Assembly: GCF_010450875.1 (NCBI RefSeq)
Contig: NZ_CP048422.1
Coordinates: 186,001-250,000, forward strand
Origin: Sphingomonas insulae
Lineage (GTDB): Bacteria > Pseudomonadota > Alphaproteobacteria > Sphingomonadales > Sphingomonadaceae
Direction of reading: 5' to 3'
DNA length: 64,000 nucleotides
The first letter of the stretch is position 1; every line of letters begins with the position of its first letter. Of this stretch, positions 12,884 through 22,467 are shown one piece after another. Made by a program: the position numbers and the translations under genes. A model generated the notes under the pieces. The model was not told where the DNA came from and made no database searches. It worked only from the letters and a program-made list of their open reading frames with translations.

Positions 12884-14095
12884 ATGCTCCGCATCCGCCC
12901 TCGCCCCATCGCGGCGCTGCTGCTAATCCTGTTCGTCGGTGCCCCGGCGCACGCGCAGGGCACCAGCCGTGAGGGCATCGCGACCCTCACCCCCGACGCG
13001 GAGGCACGATGGGTGCCGTTCGACCTGACGCCGGGCAACCAGATCCGCTTTACGCTGACCCTGGACGAGCGACCGGTCACCGCGATCCTCGACACCGGCG
13101 TCAGCTATTCTGTCCTTGCCCGCAAGTCGGTGGCGGTCGATCCGGCGCGGGTGACCGCCAACGGATCGGCGACCGCGATCGGCGGCGGTGGCGGCGGTGC
13201 GGTCGCGATCGGGTGGCAGCCGACGCGGCGGCTGACGATCGGCGGCCTCACCCGCACCGGCGGCGGCGTCACCGTCGCCGACCTGCCCGCGCTCGCCACC
13301 GGCAGTGCGCGCGCGGTCGACATGCTGGTCGGCCGCGACGTCACCGGCGGCCAGGCGCTCGACATCGACTATGCCAACCGCCGCTTCCGCCTGATCCCGT
13401 CGGGGCGCCTGCCGTTCGTCGGCGCGCTGGCGCCGCTGGCGATCTCGGCCGGTCGCCGGGTCTACGAAAGCAGCGCCACGGTCGGCGGCCGGCGCATCGC
13501 CCCGATGATCGTCGATACCGGCGACGGATCAGCGATCACGCTGGCCCCGGGCGCGGCCAAGACCGCCCGGATCGACGCGCTGCCGACCACCACCACCATC
13601 TCGTTCGGGCTTGCCGGCGAAACGGTGAGCACGCTCGCGATCCTGCCGGCGGTGACGCTGGGCCAGCAGGTCGTCCGCAACGTCGAGGCGCGGGTGGAGC
13701 CGGCGGGCGGCTTTTCCGACACGATCGGCGTCGCCGGACGCATCGGTTCGGGCCTGCTGCAACATTATCGCGTATTGCTGGATCCGGCCGCCGGGCGAAT
13801 GGTGCTGAAGCCCGGGCCGGATGCCGATGCGGCGCCGTTGCGATCGACGAGCGGGCTGCTGGTCGGGTTGGAGCGCGACCGGTTGAAGGTGTTGCACGTG
13901 ATGCGCGGCGGCCCTGCCGCGGCCGCCGGCTGGCAGGCGGGCGAGACGATCTGCCGCGTCGACGGACAGGCGGTCACGCCCGATTATCCCACCACCACGC
14001 TGGCGAAATGGGCGGTCGGCGCATCGGGAACGCTGGTGACGCTGGGGATGTGCGACGGGACCACCCGCACGCTGACGCTCGCCCGATTCTACTGA
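12884..14095 (+). CDS. Retropepsin-like aspartyl protease with PDZ domain
   Basis: 403 residues with a signal peptide (LLLILFVGAPAHAQG, cut near 24). Two retropepsin-type halves are visible, each with the active-site triplet: AILDTGVSYS (about 65-74) and MIVDTGDGSAIT (about 207-218). The C-terminal part (about 325-403) reads as a PDZ domain (LKVLHVMRGGPAAAAGWQAGETICRVDG). The protein is therefore probably a periplasmic aspartyl protease, or a binding relative, with a peptide-recognition domain. It begins seven bases after the preceding stop and is likely co-transcribed with it. The start is fixed by the signal peptide; no strong ribosome site is visible. Confidence 0.86.
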   Translation: MLRIRPRPIAALLLILFVGAPAHAQGTSREGIATLTPDAEARWVPFDLTPGNQIRFTLTLDERPVTAILDTGVSYSVLARKSVAVDPARVTANGSATAIGGGGGGAVAIGWQPTRRLTIGGLTRTGGGVTVADLPALATGSARAVDMLVGRDVTGGQALDIDYANRRFRLIPSGRLPFVGALAPLAISAGRRVYESSATVGGRRIAPMIVDTGDGSAITLAPGAAKTARIDALPTTTTISFGLAGETVSTLAILPAVTLGQQVVRNVEARVEPAGGFSDTIGVAGRIGSGLLQHYRVLLDPAAGRMVLKPGPDADAAPLRSTSGLLVGLERDRLKVLHVMRGGPAAAAGWQAGETICRVDGQAVTPDYPTTTLAKWAVGASGTLVTLGMCDGTTRTLTLARFY

Positions 14096-14159
14096 GCGCC
14101 CGATCCGGCTGAGCAAACCGTCTGGCTGCGCCCGCGTGCATCGCGCCGTTCGCGCGGCG

Positions 14160-14345
14160 TTAGCGCGTGTGCAGGCCGATGCTGACCAGCAGGATCGTCG
14201 CCAGCAGCGCCGCCATCTGCACCGTGCGCCAGTCGACCCAGCCGACCCGGTCCGGATCGTCGCGCAGCCGGCGTCGCCGGTCCCGCAGCGCGGCGAACAG
14301 CGCGATGGCGACGCTCGCGCCGGCGCCCCAGAACATCGCCGGCAT
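14160..14345 (-). CDS. Small two-helix membrane protein downstream of phaR
   Basis: 61 residues: a hydrophobic segment (WGAGASVAIALFAAL), a basic loop (RDRRRRLRDD) with WVDWR, and a second hydrophobic segment (MAALLATILLVSIGL). The positive-inside rule puts the loop in the cytoplasm. The ATG is 12 bases downstream of the phaR stop on the same strand, so the two are probably co-transcribed. I do not recognise the family. Membrane topology and operon position support it as real, but it is short. Confidence 0.6.
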   Translation of the reverse strand: MPAMFWGAGASVAIALFAALRDRRRRLRDDPDRVGWVDWRTVQMAALLATILLVSIGLHTR

Positions 14346-14356
14346 GCCGCCTGTCC

Positions 14357-14917
14357 TCAGCCGAGCTTGGCGACCTTGTCCTGCAACCGCGCCATTTCCG
14401 CCTTCAGCGCGGCGATCTCGTCGTCCTTGCTCTTGGGGGCGGGAGCCGGCGCGGGCGCGGCGGCGACACCGCCGGCCGGCGGCTGGAACGCCTGCGCCGC
14501 CGCTTCGAACATCTGCAGGTTGCGCTTGGCGATCTCGGCGAACGGCGAGTGGGCGAACGCCCCCTCGACCGCGGACTTGAACTGTTCCTGGTTGCGGCGG
14601 AAACTATCCATCGACGCTTCCAGATAGCCCGGCACCATCGACTGCATCGAATCCCCGTACATCGAGATCAGCTGGCGCAGGAAACTGACCGGCAGCATGG
14701 TCTGGCCGCGGCTTTCCTCTTCCATGATGATCTGGGTGAGGACGTTGTGGGTGATGTCGTCGTCGGTCTTAGCGTCGACCACCTTGAAGTCGCGGCCTTC
14801 GCGGGTCATCGTCGCGAGATGGTCGAGCGTGATGTAGGACGAGGTTTCGGTGTTGTAGAGGCGCCGGTTGGCGTATTTCTTGATGATGACGATCCCGTCG
14901 GCGTTCTGTTTCTTCAT
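14357..14917 (-). CDS. phaR: PHA synthesis repressor PhaR
   Basis: 186 residues. The N-terminal PHB/PHA accumulation regulator DNA-binding domain is clear (IKKYANRRLYNTETSSYITLDHL) and is followed by the PHB-granule binding domain (SFLRQLISMYGDSMQSMVPGYLEASMDSFRRNQEQF). The C-terminus is Ala/Pro-rich and then coiled-coil (KSKDDEIAALKAEMARLQDKVAKL). PhaR represses phasin and related genes until it is titrated onto nascent granules. It is divergent from the PhaC-like gene, with only 44 bases between start codons, so one short region must carry both promoters. Confidence 0.95.
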   Translation of the reverse strand: MKKQNADGIVIIKKYANRRLYNTETSSYITLDHLATMTREGRDFKVVDAKTDDDITHNVLTQIIMEEESRGQTMLPVSFLRQLISMYGDSMQSMVPGYLEASMDSFRRNQEQFKSAVEGAFAHSPFAEIAKRNLQMFEAAAQAFQPPAGGVAAAPAPAPAPKSKDDEIAALKAEMARLQDKVAKLG

Positions 14918-14961
14918 ACCGCTCCCCTGTCCGCAACCCCACCTTGCAAAGGCGGACGTCC

Positions 14962-16041
14962 ATGACTGAAGCTGTTGCTACGCCTCAATTTGCCGCGCCG
15001 CAACACGGACCGCGCCCATTGCCCCTGTTCCTGGATATGCTGCGCAGCGAAACCGCAGCAAATCCCGAACGGATGGCGGCGGCGCTGGCGGGCCTCGCCG
15101 CCTACCAGCGGGCGCCCCGCCCCGCCCCGCCCGCGCCGATGCCGGCGCTCGCCACCGCCGGCCGCGCCAGCCTGCGCTATTACGGCGGGCGCGGCCGCAT
15201 GGTCGTCTTCGTCCCCTCGCTGATCAATCCGCCCGCGATCCTGGACCTGGGCGAATCATCGCTGGTGCGCTGGATGACGCGACAGGGGTGCCGCGTCGCA
15301 CTGGTCGACTGGGGTGCGCCGACGCCCGCCGATCGCGACATCGACATGACCGCCCACATCGAATCGCTGCTGATCCCGCTGATCGAGCAGCTGGACGAAC
15401 CGCCGGTGCTGGTCGGTTACTGCCTTGGCGGCACGATGGCGCTGGCCGCCGCCTGTGCCAGCGCGGTGGCGGGACTGGCGCTGATCGCCGCGCCGTGGCG
15501 CTTCGCCGGCTATGGCAGCGCGGCGCCAGTGATGCTCGACATGTGGGCCGCCGCCAGGCCGACCTGCGAGACGCTCGGCGTGCTGCCGATGGAGGTATTG
15601 CAGGCCGGTTTCTGGCGACTCGACCCTGCCCGCACGGTGAGCAAGTACGAAGCGTTCGGGCGGTTCGACCCCGCGGGCGAACAGGCCCGATCGTTCGTGC
15701 AGCTCGAGGATTGGGCGAACGCGGGCGAGCCGCTGCCGCTGGCCGGCGCGCGCGACCTGTTCGAACGCTTCATCGCGCACGATCTGCCCGGCACCGGCGG
15801 CTGGACGATCCGCAGCCGCGCCGCCGGTCCCGATCGGCTCGCCTGCCCGGCGGTCGAGTTCGTGTCCGCGACCGATCGCATCGTTCCCGCAGCGACCGCG
15901 GCGGGCCTGCCCGATCGCCGCGACCTGGCGCTCGGCCATGTCGGCATGATCGTCGGCGGTCGTGCCCGCGCGATGTTGTGGGAACCGCTCGCCCACTGGA
16001 TCGCAACCCTGCCACCGGGTAGAGGCGGGACAAAGGAGTAG
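14962..16041 (+). CDS. PhaC-like alpha/beta hydrolase (PHA synthase family)
   Basis: 359 residues with the PHA-synthase version of the lipase box, GYCLGG, placing the nucleophile Cys at 154; Asp305 (SATDRIVP) and His326 (LGHVGMIVG) complete a Cys-Asp-His triad. Length and layout match a class III PhaC or the short PhaC-like hydrolases of sphingomonads rather than a class I enzyme of 560-600 residues; no PhaE partner is in the window. It would polymerise or cleave hydroxyacyl-CoA or a related thioester. The next gene, the thiolase, starts eight bases downstream, and phaR is divergent, which supports a PHA role. Confidence 0.82.
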   Translation: MTEAVATPQFAAPQHGPRPLPLFLDMLRSETAANPERMAAALAGLAAYQRAPRPAPPAPMPALATAGRASLRYYGGRGRMVVFVPSLINPPAILDLGESSLVRWMTRQGCRVALVDWGAPTPADRDIDMTAHIESLLIPLIEQLDEPPVLVGYCLGGTMALAAACASAVAGLALIAAPWRFAGYGSAAPVMLDMWAAARPTCETLGVLPMEVLQAGFWRLDPARTVSKYEAFGRFDPAGEQARSFVQLEDWANAGEPLPLAGARDLFERFIAHDLPGTGGWTIRSRAAGPDRLACPAVEFVSATDRIVPAATAAGLPDRRDLALGHVGMIVGGRARAMLWEPLAHWIATLPPGRGGTKE

Positions 16042-16048
16042 GGCCATC

Positions 16049-17224
<1,176 letters not shown>

Positions 17225-17252
17225 CGCATTTTAAGCGGTTTGGAAACGAAGC

Positions 17253-17284
17253 GACACGAAACCCGACAGATTCGTGTCATTTTG
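17253..17284 (+). terminator. Probable rho-independent terminator after the thiolase
   Basis: GACACGAA (17253-17260) and TTCGTGTC (17271-17278) form a perfect 8-bp stem with a 10-base loop, followed by ATTTTGG. The U tract is short, so termination may be partial. It lies 29 bases after the thiolase stop. Confidence 0.55.
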
Positions 17285-17319
17285 GCGACAGTTCCGATGA
17301 ATATCGAGCTATGTCCATT

Positions 17320-17336
17320 GTGGATATTAAATCCAC
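17320..17336. promoter_or_regulatory. Inverted repeat upstream of the TonB receptor
   Basis: GTGGAT-ATTAA-ATCCAC is a perfect 6-bp inverted repeat with an AT-rich 5-base centre, 73 bases before the receptor ATG. Size and position suit a dimeric regulator operator. Related TCCACAT words occur upstream of the receptors at 36825 and 50646, but whether one protein binds all of them is unknown. Confidence 0.4.
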
Positions 17337-17369
17337 TTGTTTCAATGAATTGAGTTGGGACACGTTAGT

Positions 17370-17402
17370 CCCCTGACAAAGGCGAAAAGCCTGAAACAGG
17401 GG
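17370..17402 (+). promoter_or_regulatory. 5'-leader hairpin covering the ribosome site of the TonB receptor
   Basis: A two-tier stem: CCCCTG (17370-17375) pairs with CAGGGG (17397-17402), and inside it AGGC (17380-17383) pairs with GCCT (17389-17392) around a GAAAA loop. The only Shine-Dalgarno-like sequence before the ATG at 17409 is AGGGGA, whose G residues are in the outer stem. The fold would therefore hide the ribosome site. No known riboswitch class is recognised. Confidence 0.5.
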
Positions 17403-17408
17403 ATTAAA

Positions 17409-20400
17409 ATGAAGAATTGGTTGCTATCCGCGAGCGCGCTCGCGGGCGGGATGCTGTTGGCCCCGATCGCGTCTGCGCAGACGACGACGCTCCCTCCGTG
17501 CTCTGATACCGTGACGACTGAATGCGTGCCGCAAGAGGCGCCGGCCGGTACGTCGAGCACCGGTACGAACAGTGACGACTCGGCGCGCCCCAATGAAGAC
17601 ATCGTCATCACCGGTTCGCGCATTCGCAGCCCGAATCTCGTCTCGGACGTTCCGATCACGTCGGTCAGCGGCGATAGCCTGTTGGCGCAAGGCCAAACCA
17701 ACGTTGGTTCGGTGCTGAACGACCTGCCGCAGCTCGCCAGCACCTTCTCACAGCAGAACCCCGGCTCGGGCATCGGCATCGGCGGTCTGAACCTGCTCGA
17801 TCTTCGCGGTCTGGGCACCTCACGTACGCTGGTCCTGGTCAACGGCCGTCGCCACGTCGCCGCTGACATCCTGAACAACGCAGTGTCGCCCGACGTCAAC
17901 TCCATTCCGAACAACCTCATCGATCGCATCGACATCGTGACCGGCGGCAACTCCGCGGTGTACGGTTCGGATGCCATTGCCGGCGTCGTGAACTTCATTC
18001 TGAAGCGCGATTACAACGGATTGGAGCTCCGTGGCTCGACCGGCATCAATGAACCTGGCTTTGGTGGCAACCAGCTGATTTCCGTCCTTGCCGGCAAAAA
18101 TTTCGCGGATGGCCGCGGCAACATCACCGTCAGCGGCCAGTTCACGCATCAGGAGCGCGTATTCGCGTCTGATGTTCCGTACTTCCGAACGGTAAACGCC
18201 ATCGCCACGGTTGATACCGATCCTGGCGGGCTGACCAGCGGCAGCGACGGGTTTCCGGACGCGATATTCCTGCGGAATATCCACAGCGCCACCAATAATC
18301 CGTACGGCCTGATCCCGATCCAGCAGCAGCCCGGGATCGCGGCATGCGGCACCGGCACGCTGGCCACCGCCGGGGGCCGAACACCAACGGCACGCCGTAC
18401 AATTGCACCTACATCTTCACCCAGGACGGTCGCCTGACGCCGCAGACCGGGACGCGCTACGGCTCCGGCCCGACGGGTGGCATCCTGGGAGGCAACGGTG
18501 CGACTGGCCGCGAAGGCCAAACGGTCTCGATCCTGCCGTTCCTCGAGCGTGCCAATTTCAACGTGCTGTCGCATTACGAGTTCGCGCCGGCGTTGGAGGT
18601 GTTCCTCGAGGCGAAGTACGACCGGGTACGGGCAGTCGGCAACAATGCCGGCCCGTCTTTCATTCAGACCGGTTCGGGCAACACGGGCAACATCGGCGAC
18701 GCGCGCGAGCGGCCGCGTATCGACAACCCGTTCCTGGCTGCGGCAGACCGTACCACGCTGGCGAACCTGATCCTCGCGTCGGGTTGCAACACCAGCCTCA
18801 CCGCGTCGTGCCCGGCAGGCGGCAACCTGACCGCCGCCAACCGCGCGGCAATCGCCGATGGCTCGTATCGTTTCCAGCTTGCACGCAATCTGCTGGACGT
18901 TGGCCTGCGTGACGAGAAGTTCACCCGCGAAACCTATCGTATCGTCGGCGGCCTTCGTGGCACGTTTAATGGCGACTGGTCGTATGAACTCTCGGGCAAC
19001 TACGGCGAGTTCAACCAGACGACCAACACCAACGGCTTTATCGATCGCCAGCGCTTCTCGCTTGCGATGGATGCCGGCCGTAATCCGGTGACGGGCCAGA
19101 TTCAGTGTCGGTCGCAATACGATCCGGCCTCGGCAATCGCCATCCAGCGTGCAAATTCCGGCGACACGGCGGTCAACGCGGCGCGTCTGGCGGCGGATAT
19201 CGCGGCCTGTCGGCCGTACAACCCGTTCGGGGGTTCGGATAACACCGCAGCCGTCAATTACTTCTCTCGTGCCTTCGACGCGAAGGCAAAGCTGACGCAG
19301 CTCGACATCCAGGCATTCGTCGGCGGTGACACGAGCCAGCTGTTCGAGCTGCCGGGTGGCCCGATCCGCTTCTCGCTCGGCGGTGAATATCGTCGTGAGA
19401 AGGCCTATTACAGGCAGGATCCGTTCGTGACCGATGGCTACACCAACGGTGTGTCGATCCCCCTGTTCGATCCGCCTGCCTTCAAGGTGAAGGAAGGCTT
19501 CGGCGAGGTCCAGGTGCCGCTCCTCAAGGATCTGCCGTTCTTCAAGGAACTGACCCTTACCGGAGCCGGCCGTTACTCGGATTACGGCAAGGGCATCGGT
19601 TCGACCTGGACCTACAACGGCGGTGCACAGTGGTCGCCGATCAGAGACGTCCGCTTCCGGGCCAATTACGGTCGTGCAGTTCGTGCGCCCAACGTTTCGG
19701 AAACCGGCTTCCCGCTGGTCCCGAACTTCGCCAACAACTTCCAGGATCCCTGCCAGGCGAACAACATCGGCGCGAGCGCCAACCGTAACACCAATTGCAC
19801 GGCCCAGCTGACGGCGGCACAGCGGAATAATCTGGTAAATGGCGTCGCCCTCCCGATCGTGAGCGGCAGCAACCCGAACCTGGCGCCTGAAAAATCGGAT
19901 TCCTGGACGTTCGGTGGCGTGATCCAGCCGAGCTTCATTCCGGGTCTGTCGGTGACGGTGGATTACTATAACATCCGGGTGAAGGGCATCATCACGTCGG
20001 TCGCCGCGCAGACGATCGTTAACCAGTGTTACGACTCGGCAAGTCTGAACAACGTCTTCTGCTCCTCGTTCTCGCGCTACCTTGGCACCGGCACGGGTCC
20101 CGCCGGCGAACTTCCGGGACAGGTCCTTGCCAATTCGCTGATCCAAGCGCCGCTCAACTTTGCGAAGCGCGAGCGCAAGGGCATCGACTTCAACGTCTCG
20201 TATCGCAAGGACATTTCAGAGAACGTGAAGTTCAACACGAACATGATTTACGTTCACACCCTTAAGAACAGCGACTATCAAGATCCGACCAATCCTGATT
20301 TCGAAACGCATAATCTCGAGAACATCGGTTTCCCGAAGGACGAATTCCAGTGGGACACGGATCTCGGTATCGGGCCGGTTATCCTCGGGTATCGCCTCCA

Positions 20401-20698
20401 CCTGATTGGGACGCAGTACGTGACCGCGTACAACAACTTCAATTCGGTGAATGGCTTGCCACCGGCGAATATCGATGCATCGTCCCCCATCAAGTATCCG
20501 GTGATCACGTATTCGGATCTTCAGATGACGTGGAATATCGAGAATAACGGAAAGAAGGACGCCTTCCAGTTGTACGCGGGTGTCGACAACGTGTTCAACC
20601 AGCTCCCGCCGTTCGGTACGCTGGCGAATGGCGTTGGTACGGCGATCTTCCGGTTTACCGGCCGCGCCTATCACGCTGGCTTCCGCGCCCGGTTCTAA
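17409..20698 (+). pseudogene. TonB-dependent receptor, interrupted by one apparent frameshift
   Basis: Outer-membrane beta-barrel receptor for energised uptake, about 1096 residues if the frame is restored. A signal peptide (LLAPIASAQ), a TonB box-like EDIVITGSRI, a plug domain (LNLLDLRGLGTSRTLVLVNGRR, YGSDAIAGVVNFIL) and barrel strands to the final FRARF are present. The reading frame changes at 18372-18376: upstream reads ...GTLATAGG and downstream PNTNGTPYNCTYIF. Adding one G to the GGGGG run restores continuity, so this is a one-base loss, either a real mutation or a consensus error. Downstream it ends in a strong terminator. The substrate is not predictable from sequence. Confidence 0.88.
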
Positions 20699-20718
20699 TA
20701 CGGCGCACTGCATCTAAA

Positions 20719-20747
20719 GGGGCGAGAAAAATCTCGCCCCTTTTTTT
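20719..20747 (+). terminator. Rho-independent terminator after the TonB receptor
   Basis: GGGGCGAGA (20719-20727) and TCTCGCCCC (20732-20740) form a perfect 9-bp stem with an AAAA loop, followed by seven T. The preceding AAA extends the pairing, so it could also act on the opposite strand. It is 20 bases after the receptor stop. Confidence 0.92.
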
Positions 20748-20919
20748 GTGCCGGATTGCCGCTGTGCGCCGCTGTCGGCATCACACTTCGGGTGAGATCA
20801 CTATATCGTTCGCACCGGGACGACGCCGCAATTAGCGAAACGCGCCAGTCCCGTATCCTGTTGTGCTGGCGAAACCTGTGGCCGCGTAAAATTTCATCCG
20901 GCAACAGCCGCGCGCGGTA

Positions 20920-21954
20920 TTACGCCCACAGCCGCTCGTAACGCCGCCCCAGCCCCGTCAGTAGCTCATATTGCGACAGGCCGCTACGTGCGGCGACATC
21001 CGGCAGGGCGAAGTCTAATGGGACCCAATCGCCCTCTGCAAGATCCGGGGCCGCACCGACGTCGAGCGCAACCAAGTCCATCGAAACGCGGCCGATCACC
21101 GACAGGCGACCGCAGTCGGCAGTGCCGCGGTCGGAGAAAGCGCGGAGGTAGCCATCGGCGTAACCAACATTGATGATCGCGACCTCCGTCGGCTGCGTCG
21201 CAGTCCAGGTCGCGTTGTATCCGACGGTATCGCCAGCGGCGACGGTACGTCGCTGCAGCACCTGCGCCTCCGGCATCGCCACCTGTCGCAAGGCGTCGGC
21301 CAGCTCGCCGCGCGGGACACCGCCGTACAGCGCCAGCCCCGGCCGCGTCAGGTCGAACGCATAATCCGTCCCCAGCGCAATGCCGGCGGAATTGGCGAGG
21401 CTCATCCGCCGCGCGCCCGTCACCCCGCGCAATGCGGCGAACGCAGTCCGCTGCGCGGCGTTCATCGCACGATCCTCGTCGGCGCAAGCGAGATGGCTCA
21501 TCAGCGTGTCGATCGTCAGGCCGTCGAGCAGGCCGTCCCGCACCGCATCGGCGGACACGCCCAGCCGGTTCATGCCGGTGTCGACCATCACGTCGCACGC
21601 CCCGCCGCTCGCGGACCGCCAGCGCGCGACCTGCACGTCGCTGTTCAGCACCGGGCGCGCGATGCCGCTCAGTGCGATCGGCATGTCCTCCGCCCGCACG
21701 CCGTGCAGCACGGACAAGGGCAGCCGCAACGCGGCGACCCGCTCGGCTTCGTCCCAGGTCGCGACGAAGAAATCGCGACAGCCCGCGTCGGCCAGACGCG
21801 CCGCGACGCCTGCCGCGCCCAGGCCGTAACCGTCCGCCTTGATCGCCGCGCCGCACGCCGCCGTACCGCTCAGGCGGTCCAGCGCCTGCCAGTTGTGGAT
21901 GAGGGCGGCAGCGTCGAGGCGAAGGCGATGGGGAGCGGTCACCGGCCATCGCAT
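20920..21954 (-). CDS. alr: Alanine racemase
   Basis: PLP enzyme converting L- to D-alanine for peptidoglycan. 344 residues. The PLP lysine is Lys39 in AAIKADGYG; the second catalytic base is the Tyr of VGYNATW in the C-terminal domain; MVDTGMNRLG and SHLACADE are typical barrel segments, and IGRVSMDL marks the C-terminal beta domain. The ATG at 21954 is used; a GTG four codons later (VTAPHRL) is possible. The 172 bases between its stop and the receptor terminator hold no recognised feature. Confidence 0.95.
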   Translation of the reverse strand: MRWPVTAPHRLRLDAAALIHNWQALDRLSGTAACGAAIKADGYGLGAAGVAARLADAGCRDFFVATWDEAERVAALRLPLSVLHGVRAEDMPIALSGIARPVLNSDVQVARWRSASGGACDVMVDTGMNRLGVSADAVRDGLLDGLTIDTLMSHLACADEDRAMNAAQRTAFAALRGVTGARRMSLANSAGIALGTDYAFDLTRPGLALYGGVPRGELADALRQVAMPEAQVLQRRTVAAGDTVGYNATWTATQPTEVAIINVGYADGYLRAFSDRGTADCGRLSVIGRVSMDLVALDVGAAPDLAEGDWVPLDFALPDVAARSGLSQYELLTGLGRRYERLWA

Positions 21955-22006
21955 AAAGGCGCCGCCCGCCCACGTCGATGGCCGAGCGCGCCGGTTGCCG
22001 ACCGGT

Positions 22007-22467
22007 TCAGCGCAGGATGCGACCGATCGGTACCATCATCGCGCTGTCGGGCAGCATCGCGACCCGCACGTCGAACACGTCGGCGATGCGTTCCGGCGTC
22101 AGCACCGCGGCGGTCGGCCCGTCCGCGACGATGCGACCCTGCCGCAGCAGCAGCACGTCGTCGGCGATCCGCGCCGCCTGCGCCAGATCGTGGAGGACGA
22201 GCGCCACCCCCCTGCCCTCCTGCGCGACGCCGCGCAGCCGATCGAGGATATCGACCTGATGCGCCGGGTCGAGGCTGGCCAAGGGTTCGTCGGCGAGCAG
22301 CCAGTCCGGGGTGCCCGGTGGGCGGGTTCGCGCGCCTGACCCAAGCCGCGTCAGGCCGCGCCACGGCGATCCCACCAGTCGCCGGCCCCATGGGTTGCCG
22401 GCGCGGCACTCCGTCCGCTTGACCGGATCCCCTTCGCCCGCCAACCGACCGGCAGCGGATCGCTCAT
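22007..22467 (-). pseudogene. Remnant of an ABC transporter ATPase (FecE/BtuD/HmuV type)
   Basis: The C-terminal 100 or so codons are unmistakable: Walker B and D-loop (WLLADEPLASLDPAHQ), the H-loop (VALVLHDLAQAARIADDVLLL) and the FecE/BtuD-like tail (RQGRIVADGPTAAVLTPERIADVFDVRVA). There is no Walker A, Q-loop or signature motif. An ATG at 22467 overlaps the TGA of the upstream TonB receptor (ATGA), consistent with the original coupled start, but that frame reads MSDPLPVGWRAKGIR and stops after 38 codons. An internal deletion has evidently removed most of the nucleotide-binding domain, leaving a non-functional gene. No permease or binding-protein gene remains. Confidence 0.75.

Noticed and set aside
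22007..22467. ABC ATPase remnant as another one-base frameshift
   Set aside because: None of the three frames upstream of the Walker B region contains Walker A, Q-loop or signature motifs, so a deletion rather than a one-base change is needed.
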